The notes beneath the pieces are model-generated. The model saw only the letters and a list, made by a program, of their open reading frames with translations, was not told the origin of the DNA and searched no databases. A DNA stretch of 64,000 nucleotides from Halobacterium sp. KA-4 (GTDB lineage: Archaea > Halobacteriota > Halobacteria > Halobacteriales > Halobacteriaceae). The translations under genes and the position numbers were made by a program. The stretch lies in contig NZ_JAJJZG010000004.1 of assembly GCF_021028995.1 (NCBI RefSeq), positions 62,001 to 126,000 on the forward strand, read 5' to 3'. Below are positions 33,453-41,561 of the stretch, piece after piece; the first letter of the stretch is position 1, and the number at the start of each line of letters is the position of its first letter.

Positions 33453-34140
33453 GGGCACTGTTCAGATTGAGTGATTTTCGATGAAGGCGGTGGTTTGGAG
33501 CCAAGTTCCGAAGGTTGCTGGATCAGCGTGACAGAAATTATTTGTGAGCTGGTTGTCGTGACGTTTTATTCTTTGAATATACGTTCGGCGGCATTCCACT
33601 TCCCAGATGTTTCATACTGGAAGCGAAGATCGTGGCGATGGAGAGTAGCCTGCAGCCACGGCGCTCTATCAACTAAGGATGTCGCCTTGGTGACGTGATG
33701 TTTCTCGCGGGGTTCACGGAGAAACATCTCCGTGAGAGCTTATGTTCACGACGAAAACACTGACGTGGAGGTATTGCTTGGTTGCTGGATCGACAGCATA
33801 CAGCCAGTAGCGTCGGTTATTGAGTTGGATCACAGTTTCGTCGATTGCAGCGTGATCCGGGCTCTTTCCTACAGTCGACTGTATGCCGGTTTTCTCCCAG
33901 CTAATTATGGACGGATGAGAGAGCACGCTTGACACAAAATTTATCGAGAATTGAAACTGTATCTGAAAGAGACAGGAAGTGTGGATGGATGCCGAATTTC
34001 ATCAGCTCGCACGGTGTTTCTTCCCGCTCTATAAAATATAACTCAATCCAGTCATTACTACCGCTGAAGCATCCGATTTGCGGGATGGACGCCTAGAGAT
34101 ATGTCTGCCTCACTCGTCAATCCTAATCTGAACAGTGCCC
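33453..34140 (-). mobile_element. Decayed IS6-family element with intact ends
   Basis: A 688-base remnant whose 16-base ends GGGCACTGTTCAGATT (33453-33468) and AATCTGAACAGTGCCC (34125-34140) are perfect inverted repeats. The ends are a different subtype from the intact neighbour (GGCACTGTTC against GGCACTGTCT). The inside holds the transposase pseudogene listed separately. Confidence 0.85.
33520..34015 (-). pseudogene. IS6-family transposase, broken by frameshifts and stops
   Basis: Pieces of an ISH-type transposase in order on the minus strand are MKFGIHPHFLSLSDTVSILD, then KSPDHAAIDETVIQLNNRRY with WLYAVDPATKQYLHV (first Asp of DDE), then LVDRAPWLQATLHRHDLRFQ (second Asp) and NAAERIFKE (catalytic Glu), followed by a stop. 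They lie in different frames with internal stops, so no active enzyme can be made. Confidence 0.85.
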
Positions 34141-34189
34141 ATTATGCAGTCGTGTTCAGTTAAGGCAGAAAAGTGAGGCTCGGTAATTT

Positions 34190-34469
34190 TTGGTTGACGC
34201 AACGGTGATCCGCATCGACGATCGGCAGTACCGGATGTACGCTGCCGTCAATCCCGTCTCAAATAAATTCCTGCAAGTACGGCTATTTGCAGGGACAAAA
34301 ACCATTGACTGAACGGCTCCCGCAGGAACTCCGCGAGAAACACGGCGTCTTCGACGTCGTGTTTCTCGCCGTCATACCCGACATCTCAAAACAGCACTGC
34401 AGCGAGTTGGGCTCCGATTCCAAACCGTTCGTCGTGGGACTCGGAATTCCCTCAAACATATCTTTATAA
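34190..34469 (+). pseudogene. Fragment of another IS6-family transposase
   Basis: On the plus strand, VDATVIRIDDRQYRMYAAVN and PVSNKFLQVRLF, then (after a frame change) LTERLPQELREKHGVFDVVF. This is the central part of an ISH-type transposase with the first catalytic Asp. N- and C-terminal parts and inverted repeats are missing. Confidence 0.7.
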
Positions 34470-34672
34470 TTATAAAACGACGAACCTTATAGTTTAGTGA
34501 TGATTCTCCCTATCCCGAACCAACGACAGCGGAAAATCACACCTTGAAATGAATGAGTCTTCACGAAAATCCGCCATATTGTGGATACACTAAATGTGTC
34601 TTGAAGCACGTTAACAGTGTAATGATACATTATAGACCGCGGAACCCGGTCGGAGTTTTCTCGTCGTGCTAA

Positions 34673-34807
34673 TGGACGCGCTCCGAGCGCCGGCTATCTC
34701 AATTCGCGTTGCGAGCGGCGAGCGTGGGCGGCGTCCTCGTCGCGGCAGTCATCGGTGCTGGTAGTGTGCTCGTTCTCGATGCAACGACCGACGACCTCGA
34801 TTACTAA
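34673..34807 (+). pseudogene. C-terminal end of a truncated membrane-protein gene
   Basis: An open stretch of 44 codons with a stop at 34805-34807 and a stop just upstream, lacking a good start. It reads RRLSQFALRAASVGGVLVAA then VIGAGSVLVLDATTDDLDY. This is a convincing hydrophobic helix plus acidic tail, in normal GC-rich haloarchaeal codons. It marks where core sequence resumes after the IS island and is probably the leftover end of a gene cut by IS-mediated deletion. Confidence 0.5.
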
Positions 34808-34867
34808 CTGCCGACAGATCCCGCCGCTGGACGGTGGGTTTTCCTCGTTGCGTTCGAACGCATAGCT

Positions 34868-35224
34868 ATGCTCCTGTTCGACGACGAGACGGTTGCGCGC
34901 GTCGCTTCCGACAGCGGCGTCCCCGAGCCCGCGCTCCGTGAGGCCGTGGAATCCGTGCAGGCGACTCTCGATGACTTCCCCAGTCGGTCTGTCGATGGCC
35001 TCGTTTACGAGTGGCGCCAAGCGTTCCGCGACGACCCGCTCGTCGAACGTCGGCCGGACACGTGGATCCTCCGGGTGCCTGAGCGCGTCTGGGTGGACAT
35101 CCGCGAGCGCGCCGATGTTCCGGATGACCTTGTGGATGCGCTCGTGTCTCTGTACGAGACGGAAGCGGACGCAACAGAAGACGGCGTTGCGCTGGTGATT
35201 GCGCGGGACTCCGCGAGCGAATAA
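34868..35224 (+). CDS. Conserved haloarchaeal protein, unknown function
   Basis: A 118-residue acidic, mostly helical protein starting MLLFDDETVARVASDSGVPE. A helix-turn-helix-like start (ASDSGVPEPALREAVESVQ) is followed by VYEWRQAF and a C-terminal segment VALVIARDSASE. It is convergent with the regulator gene downstream. I do not recognise the family. Confidence 0.65.
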   Translation: MLLFDDETVARVASDSGVPEPALREAVESVQATLDDFPSRSVDGLVYEWRQAFRDDPLVERRPDTWILRVPERVWVDIRERADVPDDLVDALVSLYETEADATEDGVALVIARDSASE

Positions 35225-35243
35225 CGGCGAACGGAGGCCCGAC

Positions 35244-35648
35244 CTAGAATTCGCTTTCCGGCTCGGGTTCAGGCTCTGACTCGGGCTCGATCTGGTCCTC
35301 GTAGGCGAGGTTCATGATCCACTGCGAGAAGGCGTCGCTTTGGGCGTCGACTTCTTCTTCGCCGACGAACGGCGACAGCATTTCGCCGGCCATCAGCAGC
35401 GTGAAGTCGAGGGAGCGCTCGTCGATAACGGGCGTGATGAGGTAGGTGGTGTTGCCCTCGTGGACCGTCTCCTCGCGCTCGACGAATCCTTTCTCTTCGA
35501 GTTTCGACGCGATGCGGCTGCCCTTCCGCGAGGAGACGTCGAGTTCCTTCCAGAACTCGCTTTGGTGGACTCCCCGCGTCTCTCGAACGAGTTCCAGCCC
35601 CTGTCGCTCGTCCTCCGAGAGGTCCGACTCGGTGGCTTCGGCGCTCAT
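35244..35648 (-). CDS. Winged helix-turn-helix regulator
   Basis: A 134-residue protein. Residues 12-75 form an Lrp/MarR-like winged helix: ELVRETRGVHQSEFWKELDV, SRIASKLEEKGFVEREE and the wing NTTYLITPV. The tail is an acidic repeat of Glu-Pro-Glu-Ser. It lies 25 bases upstream of the NRDE-protein gene in the opposite direction. Targets are unknown. Confidence 0.8.
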   Translation of the reverse strand: MSAEATESDLSEDERQGLELVRETRGVHQSEFWKELDVSSRKGSRIASKLEEKGFVEREETVHEGNTTYLITPVIDERSLDFTLLMAGEMLSPFVGEEEVDAQSDAFSQWIMNLAYEDQIEPESEPEPEPESEF

Positions 35649-35673
35649 GTACGAAACAGGGTGTGCGCGCGGT

Positions 35674-36363
35674 TTAAAGTTGGTTGTCTACGTGCCGGAA
35701 GTCGCACTCGCAGGGCGGGCCGTCCGCGAACTGGTAGGTTACCTCACCGTCCGCAGATATCGTCACGAGCGACGACGACCGCGTGCCGAAGCCGTCGCGG
35801 TGAATACACGCGCCGGTCTCGTGGTCGCGCAGCGCCGTCCGCGCAGCCGCTCGCCACGCGTCGGCGCTATCGTGGCCACGGAGTGCATCGCGGATTGAGC
35901 GCGACTTCTCGGTGTCGTCGTCGAAGCCCGCGTTCACGACGACATGCGTTCCGGGGGTGAACGCGTGCGTCCGCAACACGCCGTCCCACTCCAAGAGCAC
36001 GCATTCGTGTTCGTCCGCGATAACGAGATTGAACCCCGCGTACTCGCGGTTAGCAATCCCGCGTTCGACGGTGCCGATAGCGTCGTCGGCCGACCCCGCG
36101 GCGAGCGCGTCAGTAACCAGCAGCCCGCGAGAGCGCTCGCCGTCGAGATCGGCGTCGCGGTTCGTTACACCGACGAACACGCGGTGCTCGTTCACGCCGA
36201 GCCACGTCCCACCGGCTTCCTCGTCTCTGGGCATCAGCACCTCGGGATTCGCGCCGCGAAGGGCGGGCGGCGAGGACGGCCGGCCGACTGCTTCGTCGCG
36301 GTTCGCCCCGACCACGAGCGGCGCGTCGTCGTAGACCTGCCACGCAAATGCCAGCGTACACAC
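35674..36363 (-). CDS. NRDE/TANGO2-type Ntn-hydrolase-fold protein
   Basis: A 229-residue protein starting at a GTG, VCTLAFAWQVYDDAPLVVGA. The second residue, Cys2, is the position of the nucleophile in N-terminal nucleophile hydrolases and follows the family signature NRDE (GANRDE, 19-24). Further conserved parts are GTWLGVNEHRVFVGVTNR and FNLVIADEHE. TANGO2 relatives act in heme or lipid metabolism in eukaryotes; the archaeal function is unknown. It lies next to the menaquinone cluster but is separated by a gap of 25 bases from menE on the same strand. Confidence 0.85.
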   Translation of the reverse strand: MCTLAFAWQVYDDAPLVVGANRDEAVGRPSSPPALRGANPEVLMPRDEEAGGTWLGVNEHRVFVGVTNRDADLDGERSRGLLVTDALAAGSADDAIGTVERGIANREYAGFNLVIADEHECVLLEWDGVLRTHAFTPGTHVVVNAGFDDDTEKSRSIRDALRGHDSADAWRAAARTALRDHETGACIHRDGFGTRSSSLVTISADGEVTYQFADGPPCECDFRHVDNQL

Positions 36364-36388
36364 GCATCCGGCTACGGCCCGCGCGCAC

Positions 36389-37855
36389 TTAGTTCTCGTC
36401 GGCCAGTCTCGCCCGAACGGCCTCCCGGTCGACGGTCCCCGACGCGGTTCGCGGCACCGCCTCGGCGAACGCAATCGTGCGCGGGTGTTTGTAGCCCGCG
36501 AGCCGGTCCTCACAGAACTCTCGAAGGCCGGCATCAGTTACGCCGTCGTCTCCGGGAACGACGAGCGCAGCGACGCGCTCACCCCACTCGTCGTCGGGTA
36601 CGCCAACGACGGCGACATTTGCGACGTCCGGGTGGTCGCGGAGGACAGCCGCGACTTCCTCGGGGTGGACGTTCTCGCCGCCCGTGACGATTTGGTCGGT
36701 CTGCCGGCCGCCGACATGGAGGAAGCCATCACCATCGACGAATCCGAAGTCGCCCGTGCGGAGGCCGTGTTCGCAGAACCGCTCGCTGTTCGCGTCCGCG
36801 GAGAGGTACCCCGGCGTGACCGTCGGCCCGGAGACGACGAGCTCCCCTGTCTCGCCCACCGGCAGGACCTCACCGTCCTCACCGACGACGGTGATGTCGG
36901 TGCCGAGCAGCGGCCGCCCTGAACTGTCCGGGCGGTCGCGGGCGTCCGTCGCGTGCAGGGTTGCGACCTGCGAGGTGGTTTCGGTCATCCCGAACGTCGG
37001 GCAGACGGGAACGCCCGCATCGAGCGCGTGTTCGACGAGTTTGGGTGGCGTCGGTGCGCCGCCAACGAGTGCGAACCGCAGGCTGGCGGGGACCGCGCCC
37101 GCGTCGAGTAGCCGGTCGAGCATCGTCGGAACGAGCGAGACGCCCGTACAGCCGTACTCAGCGAGCGCCTCGTGGACGTCGTCAGCGTCGAAGCCGCGCG
37201 TGAGCACTGCTGTCGTCCCGTACAGCGCTGATCGAAGGACGACCGAAAGCCCGCCCATGTGGTACAGCGACAGCGGGCACAGCCAGCTATCCTCGGGAAG
37301 CACGCCCAAGCGGAACGACGATGCGACCGCGCTCGCGGCGAAGCTCGCGTACGTCAGCCGGACAGCCTTTGGGTTACCCGTCGTCCCCGAGGTGAACATA
37401 ATGGCGCGCGTGTCCGTCCACGAGAGGTCCGCGGGCTCGAAACTCTCCGGCGAGCGCGCACCGACGTGCTCGACGTCTCCCTTGGCGTCCACGCTCACGG
37501 CCGGCACCGGGAGTTCGCGTGCCGCATCCACAGTCCCAGTTTCACAGACGACGAGCGCGGGCCCGACACGCTCCGCTTGCGCGCGGAGCTCGGGCGTCGC
37601 GAGCCGCGCATTCAGCGGCACGAGCACCGCACCGACCCGAGCGCACGCGAACACCAGCCGAACGAACGCCGGACGGTTCTCCATCAGCACCGCGACTCTG
37701 TCGCCACGCTGGACGCCACACGCGGCAAGTCGTCCCGCGGTCTCCTCGATGTCAGCGTCGAGGTCGCGGAACGTCCACGATGAATCGGTCGCGGCATCCA
37801 CAAATGCAGTCGCATCGGGGTTGCTCCGCGTTTGGAGCGCGATGGCGTCACGCAT
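36389..37855 (-). CDS. menE: o-Succinylbenzoate-CoA ligase
   Basis: A 488-residue acyl-adenylate enzyme that activates o-succinylbenzoate with CoA in menaquinone synthesis. The AMP-binding signature is FTSGTTGNPKAV (154-165), with PTFGMTETTSQVA and the hinge aspartate GDFGFVDGDGFLHVGG. The C-terminal A10 segment reads PRTASGTVDREAV where most ligases have PxxxxGK, so the catalytic lysine of the adenylation step is replaced by Thr. The gene overlaps menC by eight bases; both read from menA downwards. Confidence 0.92.
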   Translation of the reverse strand: MRDAIALQTRSNPDATAFVDAATDSSWTFRDLDADIEETAGRLAACGVQRGDRVAVLMENRPAFVRLVFACARVGAVLVPLNARLATPELRAQAERVGPALVVCETGTVDAARELPVPAVSVDAKGDVEHVGARSPESFEPADLSWTDTRAIMFTSGTTGNPKAVRLTYASFAASAVASSFRLGVLPEDSWLCPLSLYHMGGLSVVLRSALYGTTAVLTRGFDADDVHEALAEYGCTGVSLVPTMLDRLLDAGAVPASLRFALVGGAPTPPKLVEHALDAGVPVCPTFGMTETTSQVATLHATDARDRPDSSGRPLLGTDITVVGEDGEVLPVGETGELVVSGPTVTPGYLSADANSERFCEHGLRTGDFGFVDGDGFLHVGGRQTDQIVTGGENVHPEEVAAVLRDHPDVANVAVVGVPDDEWGERVAALVVPGDDGVTDAGLREFCEDRLAGYKHPRTIAFAEAVPRTASGTVDREAVRARLADEN

Positions 37856-38855
37856 CCGGGGTCACCTCCGCGAGGTCGACGCTGACGCCGTGTCCGGGCG
37901 ACTCGGGGACGCGAATCCGTCCGTCTTCGACGGGCGCTGGGTCGGCCGCGAGGTCCTCGGCGAGTCGGTCGGCCGTCGCGAGCCCACAGGCTGGCACGTC
38001 TGGAATCGCGGCGGCGAGGTGGACGGCGGCAGTTCGCGCGACGACGGCGTCAACAGTCGTCGTCACAACGGGTTCGACACCTGCGCTACGGGCGTCGCGA
38101 GCGGCATTGAGCGCGCGGTCTACGCCTCCGAGTGCCATCGGCTTCAACACGACGTAGTCTGTGGCGTCAAGCACGTCCGAGAGTGCGTGCTCGGTCAGCG
38201 ACTCGTCGAGCGCGACACCAACCTCGCCGCCACAGAGGTCGGCGTGCCCCGCGAGGTCGTCTGTGGGAAGCGGCTGTTCGACATACTCGACATCGAGATC
38301 GTCGAACGCGTCGAAGGCTTTCCGGGCTTGCTCGCGCGTCCACGCGCCGTTCGCGTCCGCGCGCAGCGTCGCATCGGTCGCGTCTCGAACGGCGCGGAGG
38401 CGTTCGATATCCGCGTCCAGAGAGCGCGCGCCGACCTTGATTTTCACCGTGCCGAAGCCGTTCTCCGCGGCTGCTCGTGCCTCGTCGGCGGTCTTCTCGG
38501 GGGAGCCGTCGCCGACCGTCGCGTTCACCGGAACTGACGCTGCAGGGTCCTCTGTGAGATGGCGAGCGAGCGAGACGTTCGCGTCCCGACTCTCGGAATC
38601 GAGTTTCGCCAGCGAGACGGCGTGACGGGTAGCAGGCGCGTCCTCGCAAGCAGCGAGCGCGTCATTCCAAGTTTCGGCGTTCTCGGCGGCTTCGAGAGCG
38701 TGCTCGCAGGCGTCCAGTGGCTCTGTCCAGCCCGGGAGTGGCGTGGCTTCGCCGACCCCACCGTCGCGGGCGAAGAGGAAACCCTGGCGCTCGTCGATGG
38801 TGCCGTGAGCTGTCTCAAGCGCGTAGTCTAGTGGGAGCGCGAAGCGCCGAATCAT
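37848..38855 (-). CDS. menC: o-Succinylbenzoate synthase
   Basis: A 335-residue enolase-superfamily enzyme that dehydrates SHCHC to o-succinylbenzoate. The full set of active residues is visible: KIK at 138-140, Asp D167 in RADANG, Glu E193 in VEQP, Asp D217 in LDES and Lys K238 in LKPM. The N-terminal capping domain is residues 1-110. It overlaps menE (eight bases) and menA (four bases, ATGA), so the three form one operon. Confidence 0.95.
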   Translation of the reverse strand: MIRRFALPLDYALETAHGTIDERQGFLFARDGGVGEATPLPGWTEPLDACEHALEAAENAETWNDALAACEDAPATRHAVSLAKLDSESRDANVSLARHLTEDPAASVPVNATVGDGSPEKTADEARAAAENGFGTVKIKVGARSLDADIERLRAVRDATDATLRADANGAWTREQARKAFDAFDDLDVEYVEQPLPTDDLAGHADLCGGEVGVALDESLTEHALSDVLDATDYVVLKPMALGGVDRALNAARDARSAGVEPVVTTTVDAVVARTAAVHLAAAIPDVPACGLATADRLAEDLAADPAPVEDGRIRVPESPGHGVSVDLAEVTPDA

Positions 38856-39787
38856 ATCCCGAGGCCGACGCCGAACAGGAGCGCATACAGCGCAAGCAGT
38901 TGGCCGGTGCGCGTGAGCGCCGGGTTGAGTGCGTCACCGTCGGTCCGGGTGAAAACGGTCTTCGTGACGCGCGCGGCGAGCGGGAGCGAGAGGTACGGCA
39001 GGAACACCGCGACTTCGCCGGTGCGTACGAAAAACCACACCGGCACGGCGTACGCGAGCACCAGCATCGCCGCGAACTCAATCCGGGAGAACGTGTAGCC
39101 GAAGCGGACGGCGAGCGTGCGCTTGCCGGTCTTCGCGTCCTCCTCGCGGTCGCGGACGTTGTTTACCACGAGAACATTCGTCGCGATAGCCGCGATAGGG
39201 AGGCTCGCGACGACCGACGCCAGCGTCACCGAGCCCTCGGGGATGCCGACCGGAATCCCGGCAGCGAGTGTAGCGGCAGCCTGCACGTAGTACGCGCCCG
39301 TGACGGCGACGACGCCAAAGAAGATGAACACGAAGACGTCGCCGAGGCCGTGGTAGCCAAGCGGGTACGGGCCGCCCGTGTACGCGATGCCGGAGGCGAC
39401 GCTCACGAGGCCGACGACAAGGATGGGGACGCCGCCCACCCAGACGAGGTAGGTGCCGACGAGGATGGCGGCGGCGAACGTGAGGTACATCGCGCGCTTC
39501 ACTTCACCGGGCTCGATGAGGCCACCGGCGGTGACGCGCGTGAACCCCTCGCGTTCCTCGGTGTCGGCGCCCTGGACGGCGTCATAGTAGTCGTTCGCGA
39601 AGTTCGTGCCGATCTGGATGAGTGCGGCACCGACGAACGCGGCGAACGCGGGTAGCGGCGCGAACACGCCGTCGCGGACCGCAAGCCCAGCCGCGACCAG
39701 GATAGGAGCGGCCGCAACCGGGAGCGTGTGCGGGCGCGCGGCGATGAGCCACGCCTCCCGCCGAGAGACGTCAGCCGTATCGGTCAT
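38852..39787 (-). CDS. menA: 1,4-Dihydroxy-2-naphthoate prenyltransferase
   Basis: A 311-residue UbiA-family membrane enzyme with nine helices that joins the polyprenyl chain to DHNA. The two aspartate motifs are NFANDYYDAVQGAD and NNVRDREEDAKTGKRT. The start is the ATG at 39787; longer readings enter the divergent region. It is the first gene of menA-menC-menE. Confidence 0.94.
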   Translation of the reverse strand: MTDTADVSRREAWLIAARPHTLPVAAAPILVAAGLAVRDGVFAPLPAFAAFVGAALIQIGTNFANDYYDAVQGADTEEREGFTRVTAGGLIEPGEVKRAMYLTFAAAILVGTYLVWVGGVPILVVGLVSVASGIAYTGGPYPLGYHGLGDVFVFIFFGVVAVTGAYYVQAAATLAAGIPVGIPEGSVTLASVVASLPIAAIATNVLVVNNVRDREEDAKTGKRTLAVRFGYTFSRIEFAAMLVLAYAVPVWFFVRTGEVAVFLPYLSLPLAARVTKTVFTRTDGDALNPALTRTGQLLALYALLFGVGLGI

Positions 39788-39902
39788 GTCCCGGGATTGG
39801 GCGAGCGCGCCCATAGCGGTGGCGGTCCCAGCCGTCGCCGCCACCCCGTATGGTCCGCCGCAAGGCGGACGTATAAGTCGGTGAAGCGACGTTTTCGAAG
39901 GG

Positions 39903-41561
39903 ATGGCGCTATCTCCAGTCTTTCTGGCGTACGTCGGCGCATTCGGTGCGGCCGTCGTCGGGTGTGTGGTCGGCTTTCGGCGCGCGCTCCAAGTCGCGGA
40001 CACCGACACACGCCGCGGGCTCGCCGGCGTCGTCGCGGGAAGCGGCGGCTGGGCGCTGTTCGAACTCGCTTTCCTCGTTGCGCCCTCGCCGTTCCTGAAA
40101 TACGTCGCCTACGACCTCAGCCTCGTCGTCGGACTCTCGACGGTGGGCGCGTGGCTGTACTTCTGCTCGGCGTACACCGGGCGGGCGTTCCACCGCAACA
40201 CCACCTACCGTCGGGCCGCCGTCGCCACATACGTCGGCATCGTCACGGTGAAACTCACCAACCACGTCCACGGCCTCTACTTCACGACGATACCCGTCCA
40301 GTCGCCGTTCCCGCACCTCGCCATCCAGCACGGCACCATTCACTGGCTCGTCGCGGGACTGTCGTACGCGCTGGTCGCCGTCGGCTTCTTCATGCTGTTC
40401 GAGTTGTTCCTCCAAGCCGATTACGACACGCGGCCGCTGGGCGCGCTTGTCGGCGTCACCGCACTCCCGGTCGCGCTCGACGTCGTTGGCTTCGCGTCGC
40501 CACTGCTCGTTGACATCAACTACGAGCCATTAGGCGTCGCAGCGTTCGCGCTCGGCGTGCTCTACGTCTACGAAGCAGAGTTCCTCGCCGTCCAACTCAC
40601 CGACGGCGTCGACGACGCAATCGTCTACCTCGACGCCAACAACCGCATCCGCGAGTACAACGGCCGCGCGAGCGACCTCTTCGCCGCGCTCGACGGCGCG
40701 ACCGGCCAGCCATTCGACGACGTCCTCCCCGAGGTCGCCGAGACGCTGAGCGACGACCATCCCGTCGTGGAGCGCGCCGTCGACGGCGAGACGCGCTACT
40801 ACCTCGCGTCGGACACGTCGTTCTCCCTGGGCCAGTCGGACATCGGCCGCATGGTCGTGTTCAGCGACGTCACGCGCACCGAACGCAAGCGCCGCGAACT
40901 CGAACGACACAACGAGCAACTCGAAGGATTCGCCGCGGCCATCCGCCACGAACTACTGAACACACTCCAGATAATCGGTGGGCGCGTCACCATCGCCGGG
41001 AACGCCCTTGACCGCGGGAACGTCGAGACCGCCCGCGAGTCGCTACAAACGGCCTCGTCGACGACCGACCGAATGTCCAGCATCGTCGAGGACCTCTCGC
41101 TGCTCGCACGCCACGGCAAGACGCTCGGCGACACGGAGCGCGTCGACTTCACGAACGCCGTCGAGGACGCGTGGGCGGACGCCGACGTCGACGACCTATC
41201 CCTGTCCATGGAGGGAGACGACGACGTGATCGCGGACCCAACCCGGCTCCGCGAACTGCTGGCGAGCGCGTTCGCGTTCGCCGCACACAACGGTGCCAGC
41301 GAGGTGACCGTCGAGCGCGGCGACGACTGGTTCGCAATCGCGGGCGACGGCCAGCCGCCCGGCGACACAGAGCCCGCGGAGTTCTTCGAGTACGGGAGCG
41401 CCGTCCCGGACTCGGAGGCCGGCATCCTGCTGCCGAACGTCCGAATGCTGGCGGCCGTGCACGGCTGGTCGGCGAGTCTCGACACGGAGTACGAAAAAGG
41501 GATCCGCGTGGTCGTTTCGGGGACGGAGAGCGTTAGTGGGCCAGTCGACAGCGCGGCTTAG
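39903..41561 (+). CDS. Membrane histidine kinase with degenerate ATPase domain
   Basis: A 552-residue sensor. Residues 1-225 are a seven-helix membrane domain of the His-kinase N-terminal 7TM type. Residues 235-330 are a PAS domain (IVYLDANNRIREYNGRASDL). The HisKA box is AAIRHELLNTLQI with H349. The ATPase domain lacks the usual motifs: the N-box reads LLASAFAFAAHNGA, the G1 region is AGDGQPPGD and the G2 region is DSEAGILLPN. It may therefore bind ATP weakly or act as a pseudokinase with phosphate from a partner. It is convergent with the BCCT transporter, overlapping it by four bases. Confidence 0.9.
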   Translation: MALSPVFLAYVGAFGAAVVGCVVGFRRALQVADTDTRRGLAGVVAGSGGWALFELAFLVAPSPFLKYVAYDLSLVVGLSTVGAWLYFCSAYTGRAFHRNTTYRRAAVATYVGIVTVKLTNHVHGLYFTTIPVQSPFPHLAIQHGTIHWLVAGLSYALVAVGFFMLFELFLQADYDTRPLGALVGVTALPVALDVVGFASPLLVDINYEPLGVAAFALGVLYVYEAEFLAVQLTDGVDDAIVYLDANNRIREYNGRASDLFAALDGATGQPFDDVLPEVAETLSDDHPVVERAVDGETRYYLASDTSFSLGQSDIGRMVVFSDVTRTERKRRELERHNEQLEGFAAAIRHELLNTLQIIGGRVTIAGNALDRGNVETARESLQTASSTTDRMSSIVEDLSLLARHGKTLGDTERVDFTNAVEDAWADADVDDLSLSMEGDDDVIADPTRLRELLASAFAFAAHNGASEVTVERGDDWFAIAGDGQPPGDTEPAEFFEYGSAVPDSEAGILLPNVRMLAAVHGWSASLDTEYEKGIRVVVSGTESVSGPVDSAA

